Source: Theionarchaea archaeon (GTDB lineage: Archaea > Methanobacteriota_B > Thermococci > Methanofastidiosales > SZ-28-30). From it: a stretch of DNA of 64,000 bases. The position numbers were made by a program, and so were the translations under genes. The notes under the pieces are model-generated. The model was not told where the DNA came from and searched no databases. It saw only the letters and a program-made list of their open reading frames with translations. Position 1 is the stretch's first letter. Each line of letters opens with the position of its first letter. Positions 7,242 to 15,892 of the stretch are shown here, in pieces. The stretch spans positions 1-64,000 of the forward strand of contig JACVGT010000021.1 of NCBI GenBank assembly GCA_018992685.1. Direction: 5' to 3'.

Positions 7242-8189
7242 ATGGAAGAAGTCACTTTAAAAATTCAAAAAAGGGCGGTTAAAAGCCGTGGTAGGGCCAG
7301 GTTGAACAAATCAATGCTTTCAAGACTAGGCACAGAAGAAGAATCTAAACTGGAGATTATTAACAGTGCAGCTGATAGATCTGTGACGGTCACGTTGTTT
7401 GCTGATTCCATGGTTGAAGAGGGCTTTATTAGGCTGAGTGAAGAGGATCTGGAAGCTCTGGGACTCGATGAAGGAGATACTGTTGTTATCAGGAGAAAGG
7501 CACCCATTTCTGAACAGGTTAGAGATCGTGCCGAAGAAGCTGCAGAAAAGATCTCTGAAGGAATAGACAAGATTGGAGAGCGGGCCACAGAAACTGCAAG
7601 AAAAGTTGGTGAAGAGATTGATGAAGTGGAAGAATCAGTACGCGAAGGAATTGGTAAGGCACGGGTCAGCACCTCTCAAGCAGCAGATGTGGTAAAAGAA
7701 ACTGTTTCGAAGGCATACGGAAGGGTGGTTGTGGAGACAGCACCGGTGACGGGGCGGATTGAAACTGCAACCAAGGAAGCAGTGAGCAAGATCAAAGAAG
7801 GAGTCTCTCCCACAGCAGAAATGGCTGAAGCAAAAGCAAAAGAGGTCTATCAGAGAATCGTGGATGACCTGCCCTCTCTCAAAGATCGGTTGTCCAAAGC
7901 AGCAGAACCGGTGGTCAATCGGTTGAGGCCCGACCAAGGTACAAAGCTGCTGGAGGCCCTGAGGGGCGCTGAAGGTGTTATCCAGACAGCCACCATAAAG
8001 TCCGATGCTGTGGCTGATAAATTGATTAGAGAGCTTGAGCTTCCCGCAGATGTGGTGATTTCTGCAGTGCAGCGCAATCAGGAGATTGTCATTCCCAAAG
8101 GAGAAACGCGGCTTGTGAAGGGTGACATTGTTTACCTCGTTGGGAAAGAGGAACCAATCGCACAGAGCATCAGGATGATGGAGGGGTAG
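7242..8189 (+). CDS. Three-part protein: CDC48-N-like barrel, helical repeat, TrkA-C (RCK_C) domain
   Basis: The 315-residue protein has three regions. Residues 1-90 include RGRARLNKSMLSRLG and LDEGDTVVIRRK, resembling the double-psi barrel at the N-terminus of CDC48-type ATPases. Residues about 95-225 are a long amphipathic helix with an 11-residue-like rhythm rich in Ala, Glu, Lys and Val. The last 75 residues (IKSDAVADKLIRELELPADV, then RNQEIVIPKG and GDIVYLVGKEE) match the TrkA-C ligand-binding domain. No catalytic motif is seen. GTATTTAAGAATT about 28 bases upstream makes ATG 7242 a leaderless start; the longer frame upstream lacks support. It leads a run of helical proteins to 10.2 kb. 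Confidence 0.65.
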   Translation: MEEVTLKIQKRAVKSRGRARLNKSMLSRLGTEEESKLEIINSAADRSVTVTLFADSMVEEGFIRLSEEDLEALGLDEGDTVVIRRKAPISEQVRDRAEEAAEKISEGIDKIGERATETARKVGEEIDEVEESVREGIGKARVSTSQAADVVKETVSKAYGRVVVETAPVTGRIETATKEAVSKIKEGVSPTAEMAEAKAKEVYQRIVDDLPSLKDRLSKAAEPVVNRLRPDQGTKLLEALRGAEGVIQTATIKSDAVADKLIRELELPADVVISAVQRNQEIVIPKGETRLVKGDIVYLVGKEEPIAQSIRMMEG

Positions 8190-8190
8190 C

Positions 8191-8571
8191 ATGGATCTGG
8201 TGCTCACCTCTGATGAGCTCATCACTGTTGGCGTCATTCTCGTAGCCCTCATCTTCGTGTATTTAATAATACGGGAATTCCGGCTCATGAAAACTGATGC
8301 TCGAAAAATGGAAATAGAGCTTGACAGAGAGAAGTTGAAGCTTTTGCAGCAGGATGTGCTCTCCAAGGGTTACCCCTTCACCAGAATGACCTCAGAACAG
8401 TTGAACTACCTCAAGGAAATTGATGAGCAGAATTTTGTGCTGGAAACAGATATCTACGCTAGAGAGAAATCAGCAGAATCCCGATTGAAACGACTCGAAA
8501 ACTATGTTAAACTGGAGAAACTGGATCGATTGCTGGAAAGAATAAAGAAGGAAGAGAAGAAAATAAGGTGA
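8191..8571 (+). CDS. Single-pass membrane protein with cytoplasmic coiled coil
   Basis: A 126-residue protein with one transmembrane helix at residues about 9-28 (LITVGVILVALIFVYLIIRE), followed by a long charged helix ending in alternating Lys and Glu. It starts two bases after the stop of the preceding gene, so the two are co-transcribed. No family is recognised. It may tether the neighbouring soluble helical proteins to the membrane. Confidence 0.7.
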   Translation: MDLVLTSDELITVGVILVALIFVYLIIREFRLMKTDARKMEIELDREKLKLLQQDVLSKGYPFTRMTSEQLNYLKEIDEQNFVLETDIYAREKSAESRLKRLENYVKLEKLDRLLERIKKEEKKIR

Positions 8572-8575
8572 ATCC

Positions 8576-8884
8576 ATGTATCCAACAACCACGAGAACGA
8601 GATTAGGAGATTCTCCTCATGTGAGGAGAATATACGGCCTCCCCTCATCACTTGGAGACAGAATACCCACTCTTGAGAGGACGCTTGATGCGTACTTTGA
8701 CATTCACTTTGAAGACATCATACATGAGTGGCAACTGTTGACAGACAATGACCTGCGTGATCTGGAATCGAGGCTTGACCACGTAACCAGGGAGATCACT
8801 GCGTTATACACACAGAAATCTGATCTGGAAAAGAGAGCTGATGCCTTGAGAAAGGAGCTCGAGAACCTGGAGGGATCACCATGA
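8576..8884 (+). CDS. Small helical protein with the shared Y-D-EW motif (copy 1)
   Basis: This 102-residue soluble protein is not a family I know. Residues about 38-65 read TLDAYFDIHFEDIIHEWQLL followed by a charged DLESRLDHV stretch, a motif repeated in the next two genes. The C-terminal third is a coiled coil (LEKRADALRKELENLE). GGTGAATCC precedes the ATG. Its stop overlaps the next ATG by four bases, showing translational coupling. Confidence 0.65.
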   Translation: MYPTTTRTRLGDSPHVRRIYGLPSSLGDRIPTLERTLDAYFDIHFEDIIHEWQLLTDNDLRDLESRLDHVTREITALYTQKSDLEKRADALRKELENLEGSP

Positions 8885-9105
8885 AAGTAATTGACGACTA
8901 TCTTGATGAATATCTGGATCGCAACATGGAATTCCTCATTGAAGAATGGGATCTGGCATCTACAAGGAATATTTCAAGCCTTTCTCGCCGAATACGAGAG
9001 CTTGAGGGCGGTGTGGATCCTGTGAAAGATTTTTGTGACCAGGCGTCCCGGAGACTCGGTGAGCTTGAAGCACGACTCAAAAAATTAAAGGAGGGTTCAC
9101 CATGA
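8881..9105 (+). CDS. Small helical protein with the shared Y-D-EW motif (copy 2)
   Basis: A 74-residue protein that is little more than the shared motif (IDDYLDEYLDRNMEFLIEEW at residues 4-23) plus a coiled-coil tail. It overlaps the genes on both sides by four bases (ATGA). Compared with copy 1 it lacks the N-terminal 35 residues. Both proteins end in Glu-Gly-Ser-Pro, which is worth noting because these gene ends also contain the next Shine-Dalgarno site. Confidence 0.65.
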   Translation: MKVIDDYLDEYLDRNMEFLIEEWDLASTRNISSLSRRIRELEGGVDPVKDFCDQASRRLGELEARLKKLKEGSP

Positions 9106-9464
9106 CAGTTGCTGAAGCCCTGCTCTTCCTCATTATACTGGGTATCATCCTCCTGGCGGCTTACTACTTTCTCAAGGGTTCGTCAGGAAGAGTGGAAATC
9201 ACCCGCCCCATTGAAAGTCGCATCGATGAGTACCTTGATCAGAGATTCGACTCCCTCATTTCTGAATGGAGGCTGGTCAGCCGGTCCAGAGTCAGGCGGT
9301 TTGAGAATGAGAAAGCCCCTCAACTTCACGAAGATGAATCACGCATGGCTGAGCTCAGGGCCTTTGAATCGCAGATGAAGGCCACCTTGGATAACCTGGA
9401 GGAACGACTTGATGTCCTTGAAAAGGAAATGGCCAAAGCGGGAAAGGGAAAATCCAAGAAATGA
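9102..9464 (+). CDS. Membrane-anchored protein with the shared Y-D-EW motif (copy 3)
   Basis: The 120-residue protein starts with a transmembrane helix (LLFLIILGIILLAAYYFL, residues 7-24). It continues with the shared motif RIDEYLDQRFDSLISEWRLV at residues about 44-63 and finishes in a coiled coil and a Lys-rich tail. It is thus a membrane-bound version of copies 1 and 2. GGAGGGTT lies upstream of the ATG inside the previous gene. The gene overlaps both neighbours. Confidence 0.65.
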   Translation: MTVAEALLFLIILGIILLAAYYFLKGSSGRVEITRPIESRIDEYLDQRFDSLISEWRLVSRSRVRRFENEKAPQLHEDESRMAELRAFESQMKATLDNLEERLDVLEKEMAKAGKGKSKK

Positions 9465-9711
9465 ACCTGATCTGTTTGCCCAGCTAAGAAGTGAGATCCA
9501 GGCAGTCAGGGAGCAGGGCGAACCTGCACAGAAAAATCCCTCAACCTTTTCCCAGTATCTCTGTGATCTGTGCAGTACATCTCACCCCATATCGGCCCTC
9601 AAGCAGTGTGCAGTGTGTGGCAGGTGGGCATGTCCAGATTGCTGGACTGATACATACTACGTATGTGATTCCTGTGGTGGGATAATTGCTATGAAGAGCA
9701 TAAAGCTTTAA
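9412..9711 (+). CDS. Small zinc-ribbon/B-box-like protein
   Basis: A 99-residue protein with eight cysteines in Cys-x2-Cys pairs: YLCDLC, QCAVCGRWACPDC and YVCDSC, resembling a double zinc-binding or B-box-like fold in the C-terminal half. The first half is charged and helical. It overlaps the previous gene by 53 bases in another frame. ATG 9412 is preferred because GGAGG sits just upstream. It completes the 8.2-9.7 kb cluster; its function is unknown. Confidence 0.7.
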   Translation: MSLKRKWPKRERENPRNEPDLFAQLRSEIQAVREQGEPAQKNPSTFSQYLCDLCSTSHPISALKQCAVCGRWACPDCWTDTYYVCDSCGGIIAMKSIKL

Positions 9712-9734
9712 ATAGTCTGAAGGAAGCGGTATTC

Positions 9735-10211
9735 ATGGAAGAATCTTTTGAACTGGCCGATCGATGGGAACGAATTGCAAAACGGTATGAAGAAGATAAC
9801 TTCCTACTGGAAAAACAGCTGGTAGAAACGAAGATTGAACGCGACCAGTGGAAAAGACAGTATGAAAGTGAGAAAAAGAAGAGCTGGGGCTGGGCTCTGG
9901 CTCTGCTTTCTGTGCTGCTCATTCTTTCTGCGGCCGGGCTTGCCTACTTTGCCACTGAATACGATCGGTTATCCAAGGAAAATCGCAGCCTGCAGTCTCA
10001 ATTGGACGCGGAACAACAGGCTCGCATATCGCTGGAGACGGAGTTGTATGCCGAGATTGATCAGCTGGAAGCTGAAATTGCTGCACTGGAATCAGAGAAT
10101 GCAGTCTATGAGTCCCAGGTTGCGCAGCTGCAACGAGAAGTCGATGATAAGAAGAAGCTCGTCGAAGAACTGCAGAAAATCATTAAAAATCTGCGAGAGG
10201 AGGAGTCTTAG
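9735..10211 (+). CDS. Membrane protein with coiled coils on both sides of one helix
   Basis: A 158-residue protein: residues 1-50 are a charged helix, 51-73 a transmembrane segment (GWALALLSVLLILSAAGLAY), and 75-155 a classic coiled coil (QLDAEQQARISLETELYAEI and EIAALESENAVYESQVAQLQ). A TATA box (GCTTTAAATAG, 9703-9713) about 27 bases upstream shows its own leaderless promoter. The 3' end overlaps the convergent acyl-CoA synthetase gene by 29 bases. No family is recognised. It resembles its neighbours in design and may belong to the same structure. Confidence 0.7.
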   Translation: MEESFELADRWERIAKRYEEDNFLLEKQLVETKIERDQWKRQYESEKKKSWGWALALLSVLLILSAAGLAYFATEYDRLSKENRSLQSQLDAEQQARISLETELYAEIDQLEAEIAALESENAVYESQVAQLQREVDDKKKLVEELQKIIKNLREEES

Positions 10212-11607
10212 TTAGGAACTGATGCCTCTTCCTCAGAATCTGGTAAGCAAAGGCAAGATCTTCTGGTTTGTCAAAATTAAGTACGAATACTTTCTGGAAC
10301 TTGTCTCTGATTATTCTCGCCAACTCACCCCCGACACTGGCTATTATTACGGGTTTCCCATACTCTACCATGAGGCGGGCTGAGTCCTTCACCAGTTCCT
10401 CTCGCAGCGACGCTGGTTCAAAAGAGGGAATACTCAGAACACAATCCACATTGTCTTCTGCAAGAAGAGTTTCCATGACTCTGCAGTATGTTTCTGAGGA
10501 AGCGTCACCCACAATGTCCAAGGGGTTGGTGACAGTCACGTTGGGAGGCAGGATCTTCTCCAGATCAGATACAACACTGGGTGACAATACACTGAGAGTT
10601 GACTCAGGTACGTGGTGCTGCCGCAGTGATTCAGCCAGGAGCACCTTGAACCCACCTGCATTGGTGATGCCCACACAAAAGAAGTGATCCCTGTTGAGGA
10701 AACGATCAGAAACCATGGAGTGGGTCATTATGGCAGCGCAAAACTCTCCATAGTTATGAGCCCTATTCACATGAACCTGCTTCAGGGCACCATCCAAGAT
10801 AGCATCATTGGTCGCCACACTGCCCGTGTGAGACAGAGCTGCCTTGGAAGCCAGCTCGCTGCCAGGCTTGAGAATGACCACAGGTTTTTTTTCATTAAGG
10901 CTCCGGGCAGCTTTCATGAATCGCCTGCCATTCCTGATCCCCTCAATGTAAACCCCCACAACATCACATTCCGTGTCCTTCTGGAAGTATTCCATGAAAT
11001 CAGTGGCCACCAGGTCAATACCATTTCCGTAATTGACCAGTTTATTCAATCCCAACCCCTGTTCTTCCAGCCACGCGGTAAGCAGTCCTGAGACGGACCC
11101 CGACTCACTGATGATGTTAATGTTGCCCTTGGGAGGAATGGGCATGCCCTCCAGGGTGAAAGGACTGTAATCCGGAAGGAAGGTACTATTGACAAAGGGA
11201 ATATTCAATACACCAATACAATTTGGCCCCACAATTCTCATCCCACTCTCTCGTGCTGTCTTCGCAATCTTCTGCTCAAGGATCTTACCTTCTTTGAAGC
11301 GAGCCGCTTCACCAAATCGTGAGGTAACGATAATGAGAAACTTGACCTTTGTTTCTCCACACTCTCTGGTGATCTGCAGTGTGTTGTCAGGACCCACGAC
11401 AGAAATCGCCACGTCGATTTCATCCGGAATGTCGCGGACAGAACGGTATACTTTGCGGCCCATCACCTCATCGTATTCCGGGTGAATCGGGTACAATTCA
11501 GCCTTCAGATGAATATTATTCTGCATGACATGATATCCCAGACTTCCTTCCTTGTGAGAAGCCCCAATCACAGCCACCGTCCTCGGATAGAAAAGATCAT
11601 CCAACAT
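10183..11607 (-). CDS. ADP-forming acyl-CoA synthetase, alpha-type subunit
   Basis: NDP-forming acyl-CoA synthetases turn acyl-CoA, ADP and phosphate into acid, CoA and ATP, the energy-saving step in archaeal peptide fermentation. The 474-residue protein has the CoA-binding Rossmann domain (PRTVAVIGASHKEGSLGYHV), the SESGSVSGLL ligase domain, and the phosphohistidine loop LSHTGSVATND near residue 260. The ATP-grasp beta part is absent from this gene and not found next to it, so it would be a separate subunit elsewhere. A TATA box (TTCTTATAAAGC) about 27 bases upstream gives a leaderless mRNA. Substrate choice among acetate, branched or aryl acids cannot be read. Confidence 0.88.
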   Translation of the reverse strand: MLDDLFYPRTVAVIGASHKEGSLGYHVMQNNIHLKAELYPIHPEYDEVMGRKVYRSVRDIPDEIDVAISVVGPDNTLQITRECGETKVKFLIIVTSRFGEAARFKEGKILEQKIAKTARESGMRIVGPNCIGVLNIPFVNSTFLPDYSPFTLEGMPIPPKGNINIISESGSVSGLLTAWLEEQGLGLNKLVNYGNGIDLVATDFMEYFQKDTECDVVGVYIEGIRNGRRFMKAARSLNEKKPVVILKPGSELASKAALSHTGSVATNDAILDGALKQVHVNRAHNYGEFCAAIMTHSMVSDRFLNRDHFFCVGITNAGGFKVLLAESLRQHHVPESTLSVLSPSVVSDLEKILPPNVTVTNPLDIVGDASSETYCRVMETLLAEDNVDCVLSIPSFEPASLREELVKDSARLMVEYGKPVIIASVGGELARIIRDKFQKVFVLNFDKPEDLAFAYQILRKRHQFLTKTPPLADF

Positions 11608-12013
11608 GACATAGTAGAGAAATCAGGCTTTATAAGAATAAGGAACTCTTCTCCCCCTTGTACTTCATTCAGTGGTAATTATACTTTAGTACCACCAAGA
11701 GATTCAGAGTAATCCTAAATGAGAAAAAAAGGAAAGAAAGTCCCTCTTTAAGGGGGACATCTTTCACCTCCCTTCGAGACCAGCTTCCATGTGTGTATCT
11801 CCTGTCCTGTTCTTGCTTGAAGGAGTATATAAATCTTTCGGTTACAGAGTTATTGAATGTTGTAAATTTTACTGAAGCCCTGCTCTTGTATTCGAAACTC
11901 GGTGGATTAAATTGAGTTCTCACTGAAGAAGAGCTTACCCAGCTTAGTGAGATATTACCTTATATAATGAAAAGAAAACTGTACCTTGGACAGTGAATCG
12001 TAGATGTAATATA
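11608..12013. other. Intergenic stretch between two minus-strand genes
   Basis: It carries the acyl-CoA synthetase promoter at the left, a minus-strand hairpin with T-rich tail (11740-11758), and two more minus-strand TATA-like boxes (ATTATATAAGG near 11960, ATTTATATAC near 11835). An 18-codon minus frame with a GGGAGGTGAAAG site starts near 11764 and runs through the hairpin. A short transcript is possible; no known RNA is recognised. Confidence 0.4.
11740..11758 (-). terminator. Hairpin followed by T-rich tract
   Basis: On the minus strand GTCCCCC, a TTAAA loop and GAGGGAC form a 7-bp stem with one G-U pair, followed by CTTTCTTTCCTTTTTTTC. This looks like a terminator for transcripts coming from the right, such as the S-layer-like gene ending at 12014. 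Confidence 0.45.
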
Positions 12014-13297
12014 CTAACCGACCAGAACATCCACGACACTGGCTGTTGATTGATCCACGAATTTGACAACAATGGTTACAGGTTGTATGGTCTGTTCCTG
12101 CCCCATGAAGATCCAAAGGAGAAGCTTGTCCAGTTCAGTAAGCAACTCCTGTCCCTCAGCTCCCTCCTTGAGAATCTGCTTTAATTTCAACCCTGCTGCA
12201 TACGTTCCTTCCCTGGCATTTCCCGCAATCACCAGCATACACAGTCTCTTGTCGCCTCCAGTTATAGAATGAATGGCAGAATCATCCAACCTGTCGAACA
12301 TGGGGATCAGGGCGATTATGCCGTACTCTGAGTCGCTGTATGAGAACCCTCCGGGTTCCTGAATGAACCATTTGTTGGCGAGATTCCGATTTTCTATGAA
12401 CTTGGTGGACAAACTGGAATTGTACCGCAGCATGGAAGTATTGACTTCTGGTCCTCCAACAATGACGGTAAAAAACCCTGCTTTCTCCAGGTTCGCATTG
12501 TCATTGACGATCTCCACAGTCTGCAGCTGATCCAGCGTGGTAGCACTAATGGAAGTGTACCGGTCTTTGAACTCAGGCACTTTCTCAGTAATCCGAGGGT
12601 CTGCTTCTTTGATCCAGGTGAGGAGAGCACTGCGCACCTGGAGAGCTGTGACTCCATCCATCTGGTTAGCCTCAACTCCCACTACAATGATTGAGCCTGG
12701 GTCAAATTTCACCCCACTCTGCAGGAGAATAGACGCTTTTGGTCTTTCTGTAGTCTTTACTATGATCTCCAGGTCCTCACCGGGTACGGCTTCAAACCGC
12801 TGCTCGGGGTAGTCTGTGACAATGAGAAAGCATGTTCGGTCAACGCTCACCTCAAAATCAAACCGGGAAGTATCATCGGTTACTGAAAATCCAATACTCT
12901 CATTTCGAATGGCATCAAAGAACTCGATCACGTAACCCGCTCCCGCAAGAGTATCAGTTGAATTGAAATATAGGGTGCCCGAAATATACCCTGTCTCTGA
13001 TGAATACAACACTACCTCGTAGCTCGTGGGATAGGGGGGGTTTAGAATTGCCCCATAGCTCTCATATCCATCCTTGTTGACCACGAGGCTGATGGGGACA
13101 GTGTACTGCTGAGGAATTTCCATGACAGCTATTCCCTCTGCATTCGTTTTCTTTTCGTCATACGCTACTTTCACATTGGCCCCTTCTATGGGATTCCCGT
13201 TAATGTCAAACACGCGAATAGTAAGAGCGTAGGCCGTAACCGAGTAGATACTAGTTATGAATAGGAAGATAATGAGCAGTATCTTGAAGATTCTCAT
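12014..13297 (-). CDS. Secreted S-layer-like protein with carboxypeptidase-regulatory-like domain
   Basis: The 427-residue protein has a signal peptide (residues 1-24, ILLIIFLFITSIYSVTAYA). An Ig-like domain of the carboxypeptidase regulatory type (RVFDINGNPIEGANVKVAYD) spans about 25-95. A C-terminal region shows FFTVIVGGPEVNTSML and RLCMLVIAGNAREGTYAAGL, the VGGP and GxxREGT motifs of archaeal S-layer proteins. No C-terminal membrane anchor is seen, so it is probably held by other surface proteins or released. It stands alone between rnpB and the acyl-CoA synthetase gene. The domain reading is by motif only. Confidence 0.65.
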   Translation of the reverse strand: MRIFKILLIIFLFITSIYSVTAYALTIRVFDINGNPIEGANVKVAYDEKKTNAEGIAVMEIPQQYTVPISLVVNKDGYESYGAILNPPYPTSYEVVLYSSETGYISGTLYFNSTDTLAGAGYVIEFFDAIRNESIGFSVTDDTSRFDFEVSVDRTCFLIVTDYPEQRFEAVPGEDLEIIVKTTERPKASILLQSGVKFDPGSIIVVGVEANQMDGVTALQVRSALLTWIKEADPRITEKVPEFKDRYTSISATTLDQLQTVEIVNDNANLEKAGFFTVIVGGPEVNTSMLRYNSSLSTKFIENRNLANKWFIQEPGGFSYSDSEYGIIALIPMFDRLDDSAIHSITGGDKRLCMLVIAGNAREGTYAAGLKLKQILKEGAEGQELLTELDKLLLWIFMGQEQTIQPVTIVVKFVDQSTASVVDVLVG

Positions 13298-13451
13298 ACT
13301 CTAATCATTGAGAGGACCTTTTTAAACATTACCATAAAACAGGTTGCCCTAGGGTGGGATTTTCGATTTTACAGGAATCAAATGGGACTATTGGGGAGAA
13401 AGGTCTCTTTCTGATGTCAGACAGAACCATGGGCAGCAGGTTGGGAACATC
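13298..13451. other. Upstream spacer of rnpB, no gene seen
   Basis: This holds the minus-strand promoter region of the S-layer-like gene and leads into the rnpB TATA box. I see nothing else in it. Confidence 0.5.
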
Positions 13452-13462
13452 TTTTTATATGG
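13452..13462 (+). promoter_or_regulatory. TATA box of rnpB
   Basis: TTTTTATATGG is centred about 25 bases before the first paired base of the RNase P RNA, the normal archaeal spacing. Confidence 0.7.
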
Positions 13463-13481
13463 AAAGTCCCTAAGAGAATCA

Positions 13482-13785
13482 GTGGGCGGTCTGCGGCTTC
13501 GGACGCATGTCTGAGGAAGTTCTGTCCATGGGGCTGGGACCGTAGCTCCTCCGGAGCCTGGCGAAAGTCAGGGTAAAGCACAGAAACAACACGGCCATCA
13601 CCTGATGAGAATGAGACAGCCCATCTGTCGACGAATGTGGTGGAAGCGGTGAAAAGCTCCCTTACGGTCATGCAAGACCAAATGTTGCCAATGAATCCCC
13701 AGCTAGAGGCAGAGGTAGGTCGCTTAGTGGAATGCCGCACGTGATCTCTTGATCACATACAGAAGACAGGCTATAGACCGCCCAC
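13482..13785 (+). ncRNA. rnpB: RNase P RNA, archaeal
   Basis: RNase P RNA trims the 5' leader of precursor tRNAs. The ends GTGGGCGGTCT and AGACCGCCCAC pair perfectly as helix P1. Near the 5' end, CTGAGGAAGTTCTGTCC matches the conserved GAGGAAGUC region (CR-I); near the 3' end ACAGAAGACAGGCTATAGACC matches the ACAGAA...GGCUAUAGACC region (CR-V). These two strands form the universal P4 core. Length is about 304 bases, normal for the archaeal A type. The sequence continues with CTCTCTCTGGTTTTT, a plausible T-rich terminator. An open minus frame over it is a by-product. Confidence 0.93.
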
Positions 13786-13906
13786 CTCTCTCTGGTTTTT
13801 GCGATTCTCGCCGTTACTGGTCATCAGTTACACAGGCTGCTTCCTTGAGATTGCAGATTCTCGCAATGTATATAAGGACTGAAGAACGAATGAGTACGGT
13901 GATATC

Positions 13907-14074
13907 ATGGCCTTAACGCCACCCAAGAAAACCACATGGTATCTGTGCATTCTGTTGTGGATCATTGGCGTAATTGTGACCTTTGGAGTTGCTGACTACC
14001 AGCTGTATGGCTCTCTTATCCTGGCTCTTTCAGGGATAATATTGATTCTGGCAGTGTATTTCAAAGGTATGTAA
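13907..14074 (+). CDS. Small two-helix membrane protein (55 residues)
   Basis: A short frame begins MALTPPKKTTWYLCILLW. It has two hydrophobic helices (residues about 12-28 and 35-51) joined by a short turn and ends FKGM. It resembles a widespread family of 50-60-residue archaeal and bacterial proteins beginning with a K-K-T/A-T-W-like motif, whose role is unknown. GGTGATATC precedes the ATG and ATGTATATAAGG (about 13866-13877) is a TATA box. A T-rich tract (CTTTTTTTTGACTTTTTT) follows the stop and may end the transcript. Confidence 0.65.
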   Translation: MALTPPKKTTWYLCILLWIIGVIVTFGVADYQLYGSLILALSGIILILAVYFKGM

Positions 14075-14217
14075 ATATCTCTTTTTTTTGACTTTTTTAT
14101 TTTCTTACAGACGCTTCAGGGGAGGAGTGGCAGTTCGGAACCTACACGCAGTAGCCCACCGCTGCCGGAGTGGAAGCCGACCAAAGAGTTATAAGGGTTG
14201 ATCTCTTACCACTCGAC

Positions 14218-15891
14218 ATGAATATTGACCAGATCTTCTCGCAACTTGAGGGGAAGATTGCTAAGAATGAGCTTGATCAGAAAATACGAGAGAAGATCGA
14301 TGAATTTGGCGGCCTTTTGTCTGAAGAGGGAGCGATTTTGATAGTTGCAGCAGATTTAGGGATAGATCTGAAACTGGAGCACCCCCGTGAATTCATGGAA
14401 ATCAAGGACCTGAGCGTGGGTATGAGCGACATCTGGCTGTGTGCCAGAGTGATCTGCATTTCGTCCATTAAAGTCTTCCAGAGAGATTCTGGCATCGGGA
14501 AGGTGGCCAATGTGGAGGTCATGGATGGGACGGGGAGTACCCGCGTGGTGTTGTGGGATGATCTGGCAGACCTTGCTGTGAGACTGACCAAGGGAGAAGT
14601 CGTTGAGGTAAAAGGTGGGTACATCAAAAAAGGATATAGAGAAGGATTGGAAATCCATCTTTCCCCTTCTAGGAGAGGGAGTATTACTACGAAATCCGAG
14701 ATTGAAAAGGATCTACCTGAATGCAAGACTGAATATACTCCTATAGCGGAATTAGAAGAAGAAATGGCAGACGTTGATGTCGCTGGAAGAGTGGGCCAGT
14801 TGTTTGGGATCAGAGAATTTCAGAAAAACGGAGGAACAGGGAAAGTTGCCTCATTATCACTGGTGGACGACACTGGTGAGATCAGGCTGTGCTTATGGAA
14901 TGACAAGGCGGATATTGCCCAGCGACTGAAACGGGGAGATTTAATTGCTGTGGAGGGCGGGTACACCAAGATGGGATTGAACGAGCTGGAACTACATTCA
15001 GGCTGGAGAGGGCGCATTGTGTTGAACCCTGCCATTTCAGTTTCAGAACTGCCTGAATTGGAACGAGTTGATCTCATTGATCTCGAACCCGGCCAGTCGT
15101 ACAGTGTTTCGGGCACCATAGCTGAGGTAGGTGAGAGGCGTTCCTTTGTCAAGAGCGATGGTTCACCTGGTCAGCTGGCCAGTTTCATCCTCCAGGACAA
15201 GAGTGCAGAAGTCCGAGTCGTATTATGGAATGAACAGGCGGATTTGGTGGATGGACTAGTCCAGGGGATACGTCTCAGTATTGACAATGGATTTGCGAAA
15301 GAGGGGATGCAGGGTCTGGAACTCCATGTCTCAGCTCTGGGACAGGTTACGATTGAAGAAGAATTTACCATTGAGCAGAAGATTTTCAATGTGAAAAAAG
15401 GTTCCGTTGTCTTGACGGGGAGGTACTACAAGGGAGAGCTGATTGATGAGTCAGGAAGAATTCGCGTTGACCTTGATACTACTGTGGAAGACGGTCAGCT
15501 CTTGAGGATTGAGGGAATCTATGACACAGAAATGACTGTCAAAAGCGTTGAGAAGATCACCGATGAGTTTCCATCACTGGAATCATTGTTGCACCCTCCC
15601 CGGAAGCGTCTGGCAGCCCTTGAGGAAGGAGACTTTGTAGAGGTCTATGCCCTGGTGAGAAGAGTTCTGGAATTCAACACCTACGCCAGGGTTACTTTAG
15701 ATGATGGCTCAGGGGAAGCAACGGGCATAGTGGTTGGAGACATCAAAGAAGGCGAAGAGTATTGCTTTTACACAAGGATTTATAAACGGGAGACAGGAGT
15801 AGAATGCGTCTGCTACCAGTTCCACATTGTGGAAGCAGAAAAGGAAGCTTTCGACGTGATTAAGGAACTGGAAGGACTAGTGGAGGTCTAG
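14218..15891 (+). CDS. rpa: Replication protein A, multi-OB-fold single-strand DNA-binding protein
   Basis: RPA coats single-stranded DNA in replication, repair and recombination. After an N-terminal helical region (ending about residue 45) there are three clear OB-folds, each with a motif like [20 protein letters not shown] (also [20 protein letters not shown], and [18 protein letters not shown]), then one shorter and one final OB-fold to residue 557. No C4 zinc finger is obvious, unlike many euryarchaeal RPAs. ATG 14218 is chosen because AGTTATAAGG lies about 27 bases upstream; the in-frame GTG at 14170 would be upstream of that TATA box. The stop is one base before radA, so the two form an operon. 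Confidence 0.88.
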   Translation: MNIDQIFSQLEGKIAKNELDQKIREKIDEFGGLLSEEGAILIVAADLGIDLKLEHPREFMEIKDLSVGMSDIWLCARVICISSIKVFQRDSGIGKVANVEVMDGTGSTRVVLWDDLADLAVRLTKGEVVEVKGGYIKKGYREGLEIHLSPSRRGSITTKSEIEKDLPECKTEYTPIAELEEEMADVDVAGRVGQLFGIREFQKNGGTGKVASLSLVDDTGEIRLCLWNDKADIAQRLKRGDLIAVEGGYTKMGLNELELHSGWRGRIVLNPAISVSELPELERVDLIDLEPGQSYSVSGTIAEVGERRSFVKSDGSPGQLASFILQDKSAEVRVVLWNEQADLVDGLVQGIRLSIDNGFAKEGMQGLELHVSALGQVTIEEEFTIEQKIFNVKKGSVVLTGRYYKGELIDESGRIRVDLDTTVEDGQLLRIEGIYDTEMTVKSVEKITDEFPSLESLLHPPRKRLAALEEGDFVEVYALVRRVLEFNTYARVTLDDGSGEATGIVVGDIKEGEEYCFYTRIYKRETGVECVCYQFHIVEAEKEAFDVIKELEGLVEV

Positions 15892-15892
15892 G

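Noticed and set aside
11669..11923. 84-codon minus frame between two genes
   Set aside because: It spans a terminator-like hairpin and internal TATA-like boxes and has no protein-like features.
13417..13740. A 107-codon minus-strand frame
   Set aside because: It lies over the RNase P RNA, whose conserved regions and P1 pairing are unmistakable.
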